Shown: positions 23,977 to 38,000, numbered from the stretch's first letter. The stretch: 64,000 nucleotides of DNA from Sarcocystis neurona (GCA_000727475.1 KL647312.1:1500793-1564792), one strand, 5' to 3'. The notes: generated by a model from the sequence alone, not told the origin. Translations and numbers: made by a program.

Positions 23977-26900
23977 TACACCCGGCTTCACAGGAATATC
24001 AGCCACTGCCACGCAAACTTGCACGCACTGGGAATGGCCTGAAGTTTGATTGTACGCGTCCACAGAGTTGGGCGTATATACCGGGGCTGTCTTACTCGAA
24101 TAGCTTTCCAAAATGGTACCATCGGAGGTGCGAGGGTGCCGCCGGGCAATTACACATCAGCTCTTGCTCTGGTATAACGCCACTGTGGTTTGCTATAGAG
24201 CCGGCGAATACGTTTAGTTTGTCAAAGCGAACGCCGTTGAGACTGAGTGAACCCGTGGTGTTGCCGCGGCTTAACGTGTACCGGACAATGCGAATTCTGT
24301 AATTTGTTTCGTTGGAATGGTCATTTGACAGGCTTTACTGCACGAATTCGCGCTGGCGCGTTGTTCTCCAGACCAGCAGCGTTGCCCTTCAACGCGCCCA
24401 TACACACCCGAAGAGGTCACAATCGTGTTTCGCGGTCACCCGTATGTACGGTACATACAAACTACGGAGACACAAAATTACCACACATTCGTGTGCGACC
24501 CCTGCGCAGCTGCCAGAGGGGCTGTTCTTTTCGGCATCTGGCATGGTATTTATAGCTGAGTCCTTTGAGGCGATTGCAGCTGACCGACGACTACCAGGTT
24601 GTATGTCTTCTTCCAGTCAAATGGCGTGCTTTTCGCGGAGATGTTATACATCTACACACGTTATCGAGTGCACTGAATAGTACATGGCAGATTTGCTGCG
24701 TTTCAGGTGCCGCTGCCAGATTCGAGCAGAAGTCGACGTGTGCTCATATATACGTTGTAAGCCTGGATGTACCGCGGTGTGGGTCCACTTTCCCTTGTGC
24801 GTTAGAAATGATAATACGGTTCAACGTTTACCTTTAGGAGACGCAATGCGCACTGCTACGCGGCATCCAGGTCTCTGTCTCATCTCTGTAACAGGCAGAC
24901 ATCTAATTGGTAAAACACCTAACTGACCAGACCTTCGCTCAGCAGCGACGAAAACCCTCAGGCCTTTCCAAAGGTTGTTTACCGCGTAGCCGAAGCTTGT
25001 GCTGACTTTCCATTATGGCCGGTGTGGGGGCAAGTGCAAATTTACGGGTGGGACCTGTGGATGGTTAGCGAGCTCGTTTCGCAACTGTAGGAATGGAGAA
25101 AGGCTGGCAGCAGACGACTTGCACCGCTTCCTATGCAAGGTGATACGTTGTTCGTTATCTTGTACAACTTTGGTAACTAAAATGCGATTCACGGGTTTTC
25201 AAAGAGAACATGGGCGGGCTGGACGCCGACACGCGTTTCAGTGTAAGAGGTGTCGCCAGCAGGAAGCCGAGTCCCGTATGTAGAGTTGTGAGGGGCCCGA
25301 CGAAACAAACGAAGCCAGACGCCATGTTCTAACTGGTGGACTCCGTGCACTGATGTACTTAGAAGGACGTACTGTGGGAGAAATCGCTTTGCCGACCGAC
25401 CGGGATCTGATTGTACACAAGGACGAAAGTTTACGCTGAGCAGGGCATACACATTCAGTTCATACATAACCTCCAACCCTCTTGCAAGGGTGTACAGAAC
25501 TACGCGTATCGCTCCTGGGGTGTGCCCGTGTACGCGAAGTTGGCGAAAGACACCACAACGTTGCTAGTCGGTCAAGGGACAGATCCACGTGCACACCCAG
25601 AGCTATGTGCACAGACGGATGTTTGCGTGTAGACACATACGAATTTACAAGTTCGCAGAAGTGGCACGGACACACTTACACCGAAACGGGTAGGAATATA
25701 CCTCGACACGTGTGCACACGTGCTACTGTGCAGGAGCGGAAGTATTTGCTGGATATTACAGCTGCAGCAAATACAGTCGGTGTAGCCACCAAAGGGGTGA
25801 AAACACGCTTACCACAGCATTTTTTGCTGTTGCACGTTTCAGCACGTGAATACGTGATCACCCACCCAAAAAAGCGGGCTCGTGTCGCTGTTGCTGCTGC
25901 TGCTGTCGTCTTCGTGTACGCGTTCCTGCCCCCTGTGCCGCTCCTGCTTTACTACACTACAGTGTCACAACGCCTTCCTTCGACTAGTTCAGACACGAAC
26001 TTTTTTCAGATTCGAATTGGGTGCCTACTTTGAGTCACCTAGAATTTCACAGTTGGGGTAATACATCTCGCGACGTCTGGATGCTCAGATGTCGTCGGCC
26101 CGGCACATGCGTGCCACCCGCGGCGAAAGTTCACATACTCGTGGCGGCCGCTGGTTGTATTCTCGTGCTTACCAAGTGCGTGTCCGGACGTGTCTGGAAC
26201 GTGGTTCAAGCTCCTTACCACGAACCGCCGCTATTTCGCAGACTGAGTACTAAATGTGTTTTGATTTGCAGCAGATGTTCCTACTTTTACCTGTCGAGTG
26301 CTAGAACTTACGTATGCGCTGGTTTTGGGCCTTCGCTGGTGTGCAGCCCTCAGAACCCGTGGCGAGCTGTGGGTAGTCCCACGGGCTTCCGTTGAGGTTT
26401 CCGCTTGTCCCTGTTAAGTCCCTCTGTCACATGAAATACCTCCTTCCTCTCTAGCAGGACCGGGAATCCACAAGGCAGCGCCACTGTCCAGCAACACCCG
26501 AAGGTCCCAGTTAGTAGTTTTTTGTCGCGTGCCCAGCTCAGTGCAACCGTATGTAGCTCGCTTGCATGTCTCTTCTCGCCATTCCAAACGTACTTTCACG
26601 CTCTTCGGTCAAGATAGCATGTAGGTGTTCGCTGCTGCGTAAATTAGGCGGGACTGTTTTGCTGGTCAGCCATTTAAGGAGTCGTTGTCCTACGTGTGTA
26701 TAAAGAGTGTCCGGTCCGCTGCGTTTCCCCACTTCTGATATTCGTACCGTCATTTCTATTGACGGAATCTAAGTGACTGCAGCTGCTCGTCTAGGTCGGA
26801 CAGGTGGTATAAAGTTGACGTGTTCCCGGGCGTTAAATTGGGTCCGCAGACACCTACTTGCCAAAGCGTCCGTTACTCCAGTACGTCGGTCACGTTGTGC

Positions 26901-28817
26901 CCTACCGCGAATTATAACTGGCGCATAAATGGAAGCGTTTACTATTACGACTTCGACCGTGAGTAGCGGGCTCTCCTCCGAGCTGTCTCGTTGTGATGGA
27001 ACGGTATCACTGCGCGTTGGCTGCCTCACTGTGTGAAATCCATACTGGTGCCCTCGGAGATGAAGCGATGTCCGCATCGTCCAAAGTGTTTATCCTTTCT
27101 TCCTTTGTCACAAGGGGCTTGAACTTCATCCTGACGCTCGTTAGACTTACCTCAGCTGCAACGCTTGTGCTACGCCTTCTGTGAAATTCCTCGTGGTCTG
27201 ACCCTAGGTCAGGTGACAGTAGACAGAAGAATCTTTTCACACGAACGCATCGGATAGAACCCTTGGTACTGCGAATGATTTCTCGGGCGCGCCGTCGCGA
27301 AGCGCCTACCCCTACCGCTTGCACAAAGGTCAGCTTTCACACACTGACCCGTAGTCGCGCGCGATACACCCTCCGGCCGCTTCTCGCATCACCACGTGTG
27401 AAAACACACTTTGGAGCAGTGCTGATTTCTGTTGGTGGGTCTTCACATCCTGGGGGACGAAGCGAAATGTGCGATTCTGCCCATTGTCAGCTGTGAATCG
27501 GGCCATTGGCAGTGTGCGGGACGCGCTAATAATTCGTGCTGTTACTACCTACGTGTGCATTCGTGAAAATATCCGCCTAGTGCTATCCATACATGTGTGA
27601 ATATATATATGTATATATAGATATGTAGATTTTGCATACGCACGCATTGTGTGCATGCGCGTGTGCTGCACGTCCCGTATTGGACACGCAGTATTTCGCA
27701 GGTGAAAGAGGGCCGGTAGGGACAGAGTAGACAGATTTCGACGGTTCCGCTCAGAGAAGACGCCGCAGGGAGCCACCCGGGACAGCGTCACGTTTCCCAG
27801 TGGACCTGGGAAGAAAATAATGCCGCTGCAGAGCAAAGCAGTGCTTCCCAGTGCTCGTGAAGACGGCGCGAATTTTCATCGCGTAGTCACAGGCGACTCT
27901 GAGTTCGAGCTCAGCTGTACAGCTGCTGGTCTGCGGAACTCGGCGAGGAGACGTGCGGCGAAGCACCTCTCCGTACTTGGAGGACGTACGCATTAAACTT
28001 CTGGTGTGAATGTGTCCAAGAGAGCATACGACAGGTTTCCATAAATGCGTATGTTTTTGTGTAGATCTTCAATGACTTGATCCACGTCCTCTCTTGTTTA
28101 AAAGCGAGTGGACATGCGTTCCCTGTTCCTGTGTAGCCACAGCATACCTCCTTGTGTTTTCCCCAGTGTGGTGGTGTACAAGTGCGTCCCGGCGGGAAGA
28201 AGGAAGCACCGTCACTCAGTTTTCCTTCGCGCAAAGTCCACCAAACCACAAAGAAAGCGACTCACTTGACTTCCGTATGCCGTTAAATGACGGGCTCGGG
28301 GTATAATTTGTACGCTTGTGGATTTATTCAGTTGTCACGAGCTGTCTTATTTGCTGACCACTGCAAGCCATTTGATGTGGGAATTCCACTCGACTGACAC
28401 ACAGCAATGCCGCACGTATTGCTTTCTTGGGAGGGAAAAGTTTGGTGGTGCGGATGACACCCTGAAGAGCTTCTGTGCTTCTCGATGAGGCTGCCAGATC
28501 CACACGTGGTCGCTGCTATCGTGGCCGCTCACGCAAACGCCTTCGCGATGACTTCATAGAGAAACTTCCTGCACGAGTTTTTCCCCTGACGTGTAAAATT
28601 TTGCACTGGCGTTGTCAAGCGACCCTCCTCGTTGACAGATGTATCTCTGCGACCGATTTCTTCTTCGCCGAAGGCCGCGCGGCGCGGCTTCCGTACTCCG
28701 TACTTAGCTGTCCCTTAGCTGTTCCTCTGTCTCAAGGTGGAGAGGGAGCTAGCGCTGTAGCGGCTCTTCTTTCAGTCCTTCCGCTTTCCCGCTTGACTCG
28801 TCTTTTGCGTCTTCGGG
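23977..28817. other. Region between two plus-strand genes; possible minus-strand exons at 26.5-27.2 kb
   Basis: No gene could be assembled here. On the minus strand, frames near 27.0-27.2 kb (RRRSTSVAAE followed by a GTAAGT donor at 27151; MKFKPLVTKEERINTLDDAD) and near 26.6-26.75 kb (GQRLLKWLTSKTVPPNL followed by a GTACGT donor) have protein-like composition and suggest an unrecognised gene. Plus-strand frames near 25.0-26.0 kb are open but show no convincing exon chain. An AT-rich tract lies at 27.6 kb. Confidence 0.25.
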
Positions 28818-31800
28818 ATGGGGCTGCTTCGACCTCGAGAACGTTTGCTTCTCAACGCTCTGAAAAAAGAGTCGGCGATCCGCTACCGCGGCCGTCGCAT
28901 GCACAAGCGCTTCCGATCCTGGGCGCAACAAAGGTAAGGAATGCACGTCTGGTTTCGTAAGGTAGCTATTCCTGGCAATAGCTCCATCTCTTTCCCGGTG
29001 CTTCTGCTGTTCCATCTACCCCGGTGCGCGCCCCATCTACTGGGCTGGCGCAGCTAACGTAGCTGCGTCGCTTCCCGCGTTGACCGCTTCTGCGGTCTGT
29101 GTGTCTAGGCTGTGTCAAGCAGTTAGATCCTTCTCGATGCCCTGCCACTGAGTGGCGAGTCACGACGGAGTGGTGGACATTTTGCACTCGTAGAACCTGC
29201 AGAGAGACTTCTCATTCCGCGGTGAGTGGAGCGTTTCACACTTTCTGAAAAAGCCTTAATGCCTAATATCCCCACCCATTGAGGGATACTGTGCGACTAT
29301 GAAAAAGTAGCGTTCGAAAGCCATCACCCATCTCTTGTGCACCTGGTGTGCGTGCGCGCCCTTCCTGTGTGTACGTACACATGCATGTGTGCGTACGTAC
29401 ACCTGGGTAAGGGATGGCCTCGCATGGTTGTGTGTATGTCTACATCAATAGGGCATAGATGTCCACACACGGACGCCAACTGTTAGTCCTCTTCCGGAGG
29501 CAGCGCTGAAGAAGTGTGTTTGTGCGTCCACAGAGTGCGCCAGTACTGGCTGCCGCAGAAGGTGTGCTTGACGGCCGATCCGCAGCTGATGGACGGTCAA
29601 TACATCGCCGCGTGCGTTCAAAAGGCGGCGTCTCTGCGGAAACACGACTTACGTCTCTGGTGAGTGCGCGCTAGAGGAGCTCAATTCGTCCGCGTTCCCT
29701 ACGACGTTATTCCTCGTCCTTCCGTTTTCTGATTATACGCTTTGGTGCATGGTGCATCGGAGCGACAGCGGTGCAGGTGACTTGACTAGCCCTGCAAGAA
29801 GAACGCCAGGTAAGCCGTCGTCCCAGAGGCCTGCGCTGTGTTTGCGTCCCTCGCCGCAGCTGGTCAGTAGGCGTGGTCGTATTGCTTCCAACATATCTGC
29901 TGCTGCAAACCATGTGCTGTCAAGTAAAGGAGACTGGGATCGTGTATGCAAACGGTTTGGGACGCGACTCGCTCTAAGGAATAGCAGTGCTCGCATGCAT
30001 GGGATTCTGTAATGCAGTGAAGATGCAAACAAGTGGCGTTCGTGTGTGGCAGCTGTTTAGAAATGGCTTTTCTTGGTGCCTACACGTATGCTTAGAAGAC
30101 TCGCAACGCTGGCTATGACGGAGGAGAATTGCAGATGCACAGGTTGACGAAGGCCGCGGTCGGATGCGTAGTTTCGTCACCGAGAGCCTGTGGCATTCGC
30201 GTCTCCTCCGTCAAGAATCATGGGGAGGAGAATCTGCTCATTTCTTCACAGTGAAGCAATCAAGTCGCAGAGATCCCCAAAAAATTGGTTTTCTCCATTT
30301 CTGTGACGGTGTAACACTCGATAAGGGGACTCTGCCATGCACGCAGCGTGCTTGGCACCGCTGCAGAGCATTCATCCAGGTGTCGCCACGCAGCTGCTTG
30401 CACAGCCCACTTCGCTCCATTACACCTATTCTTTCTCCCTGTCTCTCTCGCAATATATCTCTCCATACTTATGGACATGCACCGTCGAATGTACAAATAC
30501 TTGAACGCACGCGCACGACCATGCACACGTTCACACACACGTACACACATGTGTACATATATATATATATATATATCCCCGCGTCTCCACACATCTGCAT
30601 ACACACGTGCCCACATATACACATACATGCATACAGGAACACACACACGTACGTACACATATATACGCACGTGTATATGTGCACGTGTGTGTACCTGTGT
30701 ACATATGTATATATATACATATATATATATATGTATGCGCACACACACATACATTATTTACGAACACACGTGTACACACGTACACACAGAAAAATGGATG
30801 TGTCTGTCAACTTTATCTCGTTGCCAAGTAGACTCGCATATAACTTCATTTGTGAAGCCCGTGTCACGCAAGGGTATGTTGACTTTTTTTGCGCAGGTAC
30901 TCATACTCGAAACGCATCACGGAGCTGGTTGACACGCTGACACCACAGCAGATGGCATACATTTTCTACGGGTGAGCGGCACTACCAGCAGAACCAGACA
31001 GCCACGAGTAGTCTGCGGAGTTTCAAACAAGGTGACACCTTGTCAATGTGCATCGTATATCAGTTCAGCAAGATCTCTTCAGTTGACACTTTCTTTCGTG
31101 TAGAGTTGAAATTTCGTGAGCCACTGGCGTCCGGATTTCGCCAGTGGTATCTGTGCGTCGTCAGACAACGCTGTATATTCTCAGGAGCATTTTCGGCGCG
31201 TGACGCGATCCTCACGAACGACGTGACCCCTGGTGCGACAGTCCCCGCCGATCCACGGCTTTTACATCGTCTGTGCGGTCCGCCTTCTACACGCGCGATT
31301 TGCTCCTTCGTTTTCTGCCAAGTGTTCTCCCAGGCGTCCAGTATGTGGTCTGGCTGATGTTTGCGTTAAATTGCCTGTTGTTTGCATTATATGCCGCGAG
31401 CGCACCTGTATCTGCTCACACTATGACAAATCAGAATCGTTTAGCGCTCTACTTGGCGACTGTTCCAGACCGACACCTGCTTAGACAGTTTACTGCATGT
31501 TGACAGCTGCCTTAAACTGCACTCTGTGGCGTACTTTACGTCCGTGCAGTAGTATCTTGCCGAATGATATCCTAGTAGTTCTCTGGCAAGACCTTTGCCC
31601 GACAATTCCTGAGTAAGGATTTCTGTTTTTTTGCCCCACTCCATACGCTTGAATAGCAGTGAAATGCCGTTTGGTCCACCTGCGTGTTGCACTACAGCTA
31701 CGGAAAGAGTTACTTCAAGCATGAAGAGCTTTACCGCACGCTACTACCATACGTTGTGGAACAGCTGCCGGACTTCCACAGTCACGCTCTGATGACTGTG

Positions 31801-34399
31801 GCCTGGGCTCTGCACCGCGTTCGCGTTAACGACAAAGAAGCGCTCATGCGTCTCGGAGAGGAAACACTCGCGAAGAAGGATATAATGCGTCCTCAAGACT
31901 TTATAAAAATTACAAACGTGCTAGCTCGAATGGTGAGGAAACGCTACTCTCGCACTTGCGCTCGCCGTGCCAGGAAGTGACCGTCTCCTGGGTGTGTACG
32001 CGTCCCGAAAGCAAACTCTTTCAAACGCGTCTTTCTTTTGACAACCCCTTGACACGGTTCGCATGGTAGTTTTTTGTTGTAGAGTACGTTGCAGTTGCTG
32101 TTAAGACTAGTCCTTCTGCGAAAGAGATTGCCTCGCCACTGGACTACGTAGAGCATATTAGACAAGCTTGAATTTTAACCCTGAGAGCATCACTAACAGC
32201 TCCTGGCCTGTCGACTCTTAACTAGGTAGATGTCCGTGCGATGGGCAATTTTACACACCGAGGTCCGTCGACCGTCTCTGGCTGGAGCGGAAGTTCGTTA
32301 TCGACTTTTGCAGACGAGTCACCTACGCTTTCGCCGTCTTTCAGGGAGCCTTCAGTCCTTCGCTGGCCGCAGCAATATCCGAGGAAATGCTGCGTGTATT
32401 GGACGGATGTAACGCCCTGCAGTTCCGAACAGCTATTGATGATGTAACCATCACGAATCTGTACTCAGACGCTGTCAAGCAGTATATACTTGAGCGCTTT
32501 ACCAAGTGAGTCACCGTCGGCGTCAAATGCCCTTCCCGTCCGTGCAGCCTCGTAGCGTGAGGAAGAAGGGGGGGAGAAGTCTCCTGCTGGTTGCACAGGA
32601 ACTATAAAATGGCTGCTGTGCAGCTCACCGTGTTTCTTCGCTCAGCATTACGGCACTGCGTGCTTCCTGATCCAGGCATGTGTCTATCTACCTGCAGGAC
32701 GGCCACGTGCTGCAGGCCGCAGCATTTTCAGAAAGCTTTCCAAAGCGCAGTCGCGGTGCGCGTACTTTGCCCGACCGTCTGGCAACAGCTGTCGAAAACT
32801 GTCCGAAACTTCTACATTCGCCTTAGGTGGGGTTTGTACGCTGTACGTCAGGGTGACACGTAGCAAGGGTCTATGGCACACAGAAACTCCAGGTCTGCGG
32901 ACCTCACGGTCCTGTGGCTTTGAGCCATCTACTAAATTTTCTGCCTCGGACTCTGCCCGTGCACGGACGCGACTAAACAGTTACGTGTGTAGAGGTGTAC
33001 CGCCCGCACTGCTCGAAGTCACGTTGAGCTGTCCGCACGCACAAAATTCCTACACGTGCGGAGCAAGGTAGCCAATGCTGAAGTCGCGTGCAGCCGCTTC
33101 TTAACCATTCCTTCTGCATTCGTAAGCCACGGAGCTCTTTTGGTGGTGGCCTCCGTGGTGAGGCTACTTGCGTGCGGAAGTCAAAATCCGTGAAGTGCAG
33201 CTGTGTGTATGTCCTCTCGCTGCCTTTGTGCCTGAACCTCGCGCAGCTTGAAGCGAATTCCGCAAATTAGTCGGCATCCCTCTCCGCTTCACTGGGGTGT
33301 ATCCAACGCGTTGGCGAGGCTTGGAATCTTTCACCGTAATACATTTCAGTGAGTTCTTTGCGAGACGTTTTTGAAGCGCAGAGTTTCGAGCTGGGAGGGG
33401 GTACCCAGAGAATCACAACAGCGTATAAAATCAATTTCATGATGTTTGCGACACCTCAAAGTGCGTATCCTAAGGTGGGCGCCTGCTTAGGGGAAGAGGC
33501 TCCGTCTGGTGGCGTTGCGGCCCGTGCTTTGCCGGTCCCCGAAACTTCGGCCGAGTATTTCTTATATTCGATTTGACTTCCTAGGCGAAATTTCTAGCGA
33601 CGTTTTCCGGTGTTGAACCACTCGCACTTCGCGTGTTCACCGTTGCGCACCAAGCCCAGATGTTCAGGCGTCTGCAGAGATATATAGCGAGAGAGCGATA
33701 CAGACGGAACGAGAGAAACACGCGTCTGAATGTAAACGTCTGCTTGCAACCACACTTTCAGTACGTTTAAGAGCACGGCAGCCGCGCCAGTCTACTGTGC
33801 CGCTAGAAGCGGTCAACAGCGCACAGATGCGAAGGTCTACGGAGACCTCAGTGTCCTGTCTTGGTCAGATTGGGGCTCCGGCGCCTGTCCGGTGGTGATG
33901 TGCGAGACTTTTGTTTCAGTCTGCAGTGCTTTTTCCCTCCCCACCTGCCTTCTGTGGGGAATATGACTGTGCTTGCAGCTGGGGGTGTTACTGGATTGAT
34001 ATTGGCGAAGTTACCGATAAGCAGAACTGTTGGTTCGTTGATGGCCCCACCAACTTCTACTCCTCTACCAATCAATACACAGAAGCTACCAAGCTGCAAC
34101 ATCGGTGAGAACCTGTTTCTGTGTATCAGAAGGAACGGATGGCTTGCCCAGGGGCGCAGCTTTCGCGGTACTGCTTCATTTCATTTTGGAAGAAGTAGGT
34201 TACCCGGCGGTCTGCTTGCGGTCACGTGTTTATGGACAGAGTGCTCACGGATTTGGGCTGGAACGTGCGGCGTGTGAGATGGACGCAGTGGGTTTCCTTG
34301 GGCGCAGACGTCCAGGCGAAGGTCGAATTTGTCAAGTACGAATACCACATGTTGCAAAAACGAAGCTTGAAGTGCACGTCACCTTCCACACGGCTGTAG
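28818..34399 (+). CDS. RAP-domain protein with helical repeats, probably organellar RNA-binding
   Basis: RAP proteins with helical repeats are expanded in apicomplexans and act mainly on mitochondrial rRNA or mRNA. Exons in phase: 28818-28933 (ATG, basic: RYRGRRMHKRFRSWAQQ), 29534-29659, 30897-30971 (YSYSKRITELVDTLTPQQ), 31242-31340, 31698-31932 (WALHRVRVNDKEALMRLG) and about 32229-32505. Exon 32698-32826 also fits. The RAP domain is split over 33979-34104 (CYWIDIGEV, then FVDGPTNFYSSTNQYTEATK) and 34240-34399 (LTDLGWNVRRVRWTQW), ending at TAG. The short basic N-terminus could be a mitochondrial targeting sequence. The start of the 32.2-kb exon is unresolved, the 31242 acceptor has a weak pyrimidine tract, and one or more exons between 32826 and 33979 are probably missing from this model. 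Confidence 0.85.
30525..30790. repeat. Alternating purine-pyrimidine tract (CA/TA/TG) within an intron
   Basis: About 260 bp of nearly continuous alternating purine and pyrimidine, including ACACGT, ATATATATATAT and GTGTATATGTGCACGTGTGTGT blocks. It lies in the 1.2-kb intron between the second and third exons of the RAP gene. The open frames across it on both strands (Thr/His/Tyr-rich) are artefacts of the repeat. Confidence 0.85.
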
Positions 34400-34528
34400 G
34401 CGCCTATGTCCCTTGACGTATACGTATACATACAGATGTGTATTCAAATTCGGACGTAAAGTCGCTGGCCGTGTTTGCACATTTACGATTCTGTCGGCGC
34501 CGTTGCAGCAGTTCAATATCTTCAGCCC

Positions 34529-35011
34529 TCTTCCAAACAATCTCTCAACGATGATACAGTGTAACATTCATCTTACGCCGACTCCGCTGGCTACTACCCG
34601 GCCACAATGCATCTCTGTAGCGTTACCAGCTCAGAATGTGTTAGCGTTTCTTTGTGCGGCTGATACATCTGTCAGGCGACTTCGAGAGAGCGCACCTGCC
34701 TCAAACTTTCTATTGGACGGACCCCCCACGAGCAGAGCTGAGATGCTGCAAAATCTGGCGGACAGCAGGAACACGAGACGAATGATGAAACGACACAGCA
34801 TTTGGGACGTCAGCTGAGGACACTACGAGCGGTTAGTGTGCAAAGAATATGCGGCAAGCGCCCCAAAGATAAACCAACACCGCGTCTGAACCTGAAGCAC
34901 TTCCAAACCTTCTGCCAACCGTAGTACTGTGCAACGTTGACCTTACGTCAACTACGCTGGTTGCACTCCGAATACAATGCATGCAATGCATGCCAGTAGC
35001 GTTTCCAGTTA
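34529..35011. repeat. Pair of diverged direct repeats (about 105 bp each)
   Basis: Positions 34529-34633 and 34904-35011 align over most of their length in the same order: CTTCCAAAC, a CAAC block, GTG-AAC, CTTACG, CGCTGG, ACAATGCAT and GTAGCGTT-CCAG. They are separated by about 270 bp of unrelated sequence. They look like an old local duplication or two relics of one dispersed element. Confidence 0.65.
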
Positions 35012-38000
35012 ACCAGCTGTGGGAAGTGTATTGGTACTATTCGGAAAAGTGGCTCCTGGTGCAGATTAGGGTCACTAGGAGGGCATCCGTGGCTCACCTG
35101 AAATGTCATCATAGCGAATTCAGCGTTCTAAAACAGGAAGGACGGCCTGCGCCTGGTGTCAAATGAAAACAGCCACACGAGGCGAAAACCTCTCTGCTCT
35201 CTGTTTTTCACGTGCCGCCCTTCAGGGTGTAGACTAGTGCTATGTAGGCACTTGGGAGAGCAACGGCCGCCTCGGAAAGCCGCTTGTCTGTGTTCTAGCG
35301 AATACAGCATCTGTCGCTACAAGGGACGTGCCATATCACACCAGTCTTGATCGTCTTGGCGTAGAGAATCGTGTCGTTCGTTTTTAGGGTGCGCGGCCTG
35401 GACGCAGCGTTCTGCATCATTCGGGGTGGTTTAACACAACAGCACAGCCCACACCGTGCTGTCAGGGGCGGAAGGGATTTCTACTGCCAGAAGCGACAAC
35501 AAGGCTGTTGCAGTAGCGTGGAAGGACTGCGATGGCCAAGAACAGAATGCGTGTGAGTTTGGTTTTTTACAGTTGCCGAGGTTGCCATGACACAAAAGTC
35601 TAGCAAATGGCTGACTTCTTGGATGATGCATACAAGGACAATCTGCGCCGCTGCTCTCCAGCGTGACAACAGAATATGTGGTTTGCATGTGGCAAGTGGT
35701 ACTTCCGCGGCTAGGTTGCTGCGGAAGGCTGTTACAGCAATGTGCATATCTACCGCTGTCTACTTTGGCGGCTGCGCTGCTTTGAGTATCTGATAAAGAT
35801 TACTTCACGAAGTATCATTGAGTCTGCATAATAATCTCAGATTAATGCAGTGGTGCAAATGCGAGTTCCAGCTCACAACCCAGTAATGGCGCTTATCGGC
35901 GGTTTGGCTGGCACAGAACATTCCGATGTGTCGTGCAGCATCACGCTATAGACCCGCGCAAGAGATCAATCAGGTTAGCATGCAGCAGGGCACTTCAGAG
36001 CACGACAAGTCGCACTATGGGCCAGACGGTGTACCAATCAGTGACACGCAACCCGCTAATCTGTTTATACAGTGCGCGTAAACGGAGATAAGAAACTTTT
36101 GTTCCGTCAGAACGAGGTGCACGAAGTCCCGCATGAGCAGGCGCGAGCCTTCGCTTGCGTGTGACAATCGCAGTCAGGTGACGACGTTCAGGGCAAGAAC
36201 CAGGCTATAAAAATTGCAATAATATGGGGTCTGAGTAGCCTGACTACCTTTACCTCCTTAAGCACGTATCGTCGCGGATCGACTGATACCGTTCTATAGG
36301 GTAAAGGGTCAAAATAGGGCCTTTTTACAACGGCATAGAGCCTTAACTACCACGCTCGTGGCAACGTACTACGCAAAGGAAGGCGCCGTGTTTATGACTA
36401 CCCCTCTGGAAATCAAGCCAGGTTGAAGTGAGGCGCGACATGTGCATCTATTGGAATGGCCTACTTTCTTCGCTTCTTCTTGGCTCTACGTTGCAAGCAT
36501 ACAACCTGTGTTGAAGAACACATGCGGAAGTAAGATTCAGAGTACGCGATTTGGAGCACTGAGAGGCATTTTTTATGGGTGTGACACGGTTGTCTTCGTC
36601 AGAAGTATCGTCTACTGTGCTTGGATAGTGACGCGGAAGATTTGATTGAGGTCATTCAGGCGACCTCGCCCGTTTGATCAAAACAAGTTGGTAAGGATCG
36701 TCCACCGCTACTGGTGTCGGCCCTCGTTGGTCGCAAAGAATACTGCGTGCAGGTTCGGCACCTCATGAATCAAACGCTGAGCGTATTCGGCAATCAACAA
36801 ATATGAAATAAATCGTTAAAACGTCTCTCAGGCACCAGAGGAGAGCACTGAAAGGAAGCAAAGACCTCGCAGGACTTGACCACCAAGGACGCAATTGTAA
36901 AGGAAACCGCATTCGAGGGGCAGCCAGCACGTTCACAGTGTCCCCTTGTTCCCCCCGCGAAGAAGCACGTGTTGAACAGCGTAGCTTGGGGTACTCCCCA
37001 GGCAGTAGTTGTTCTACGACTCTTGAAAAAGCTTGCTGCGAAAAAATTACTACGTCCGCCAAGACGCACGCCCTTCATTTCCTATTAGGACCACGCGTGT
37101 CAAGGGTGCCGTTGGGGCACGGGCACTCCCTACGTGAACATACCTGGTAACAAGTAGCAGGATGCCGGTTGACAGAGTTCCTCGCTAGCGCGTCTATGGT
37201 GGCTCTCGCGACGGCGCACCCAGCGCGACGTACGCGTAGGTAGCAAAGCATCATCAGGTCGCCTGCTGGATACAGTCGTCTTTCTCAGTTTGTTGACACT
37301 CAGTTCGCTCATGGACAACAAGTCGGGTGTGGGATGTCTAGCGAGAGACTGCAGTTACGCGGTCGGACTGTCCCTTGGGCTGACAAGGATATACATCAAC
37401 GACTTGAGATCTGTAGTAATGATGCATACCGTAATCAGGCTGGCACAGTGGCGCTTATGTACACATGTACAGCGCAGACAACACGAGCGTTCCCCAGCTA
37501 GGGAACGAAGCAAGCAGGTGCTGGTCGAGGAGAGTAAAACGAGAGCAGCCCCCACACATATATATGTACACATATATAAACGTAATATATATGTATATAC
37601 GCACTTGTATATCGGAGTATCTTTCTACAGCGCGAGTAGCTCTCAGCACATATATATCTGTATATGTGTATATAGGCAATTATATATGTGATTATCTTTC
37701 TACGCAGACGGATGCGCATGCATCGCGGCTGCTACATATGTTTGTGGGTACCGTCTGGCACACCGTGATGTGTGTGATTCTCTTATTAAGCTCTGCGGGC
37801 AGACCTCTACGGCGGCACGAGGTACCTCAACAATACACGGTAGCAAGCTGAGTCGTGTAACGAACAGACTCGGTATGCAATTACTAAGAGATGGTAACAT
37901 CGATGGAGGGTGGGAAAAGACCCTCAATTTCGATTAGTCCTTTTTCGATATTGCAGACGAGGAAGCGGTTCGCAGAGACATCACCTAATTCAGATACTCA

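Noticed and set aside
25482..26033. Plus-strand open frame of 183 codons
   Set aside because: No acceptor, donor or motif support. The Ala/Val run comes from a CTG-like triplet stretch, and the composition is otherwise random.
30164..30940. Plus-strand frame of 258 codons and several minus-strand frames over the same region
   Set aside because: Thr/His/Tyr/Ile-rich peptides are direct translations of the alternating CA/TA repeat within a RAP-gene intron.
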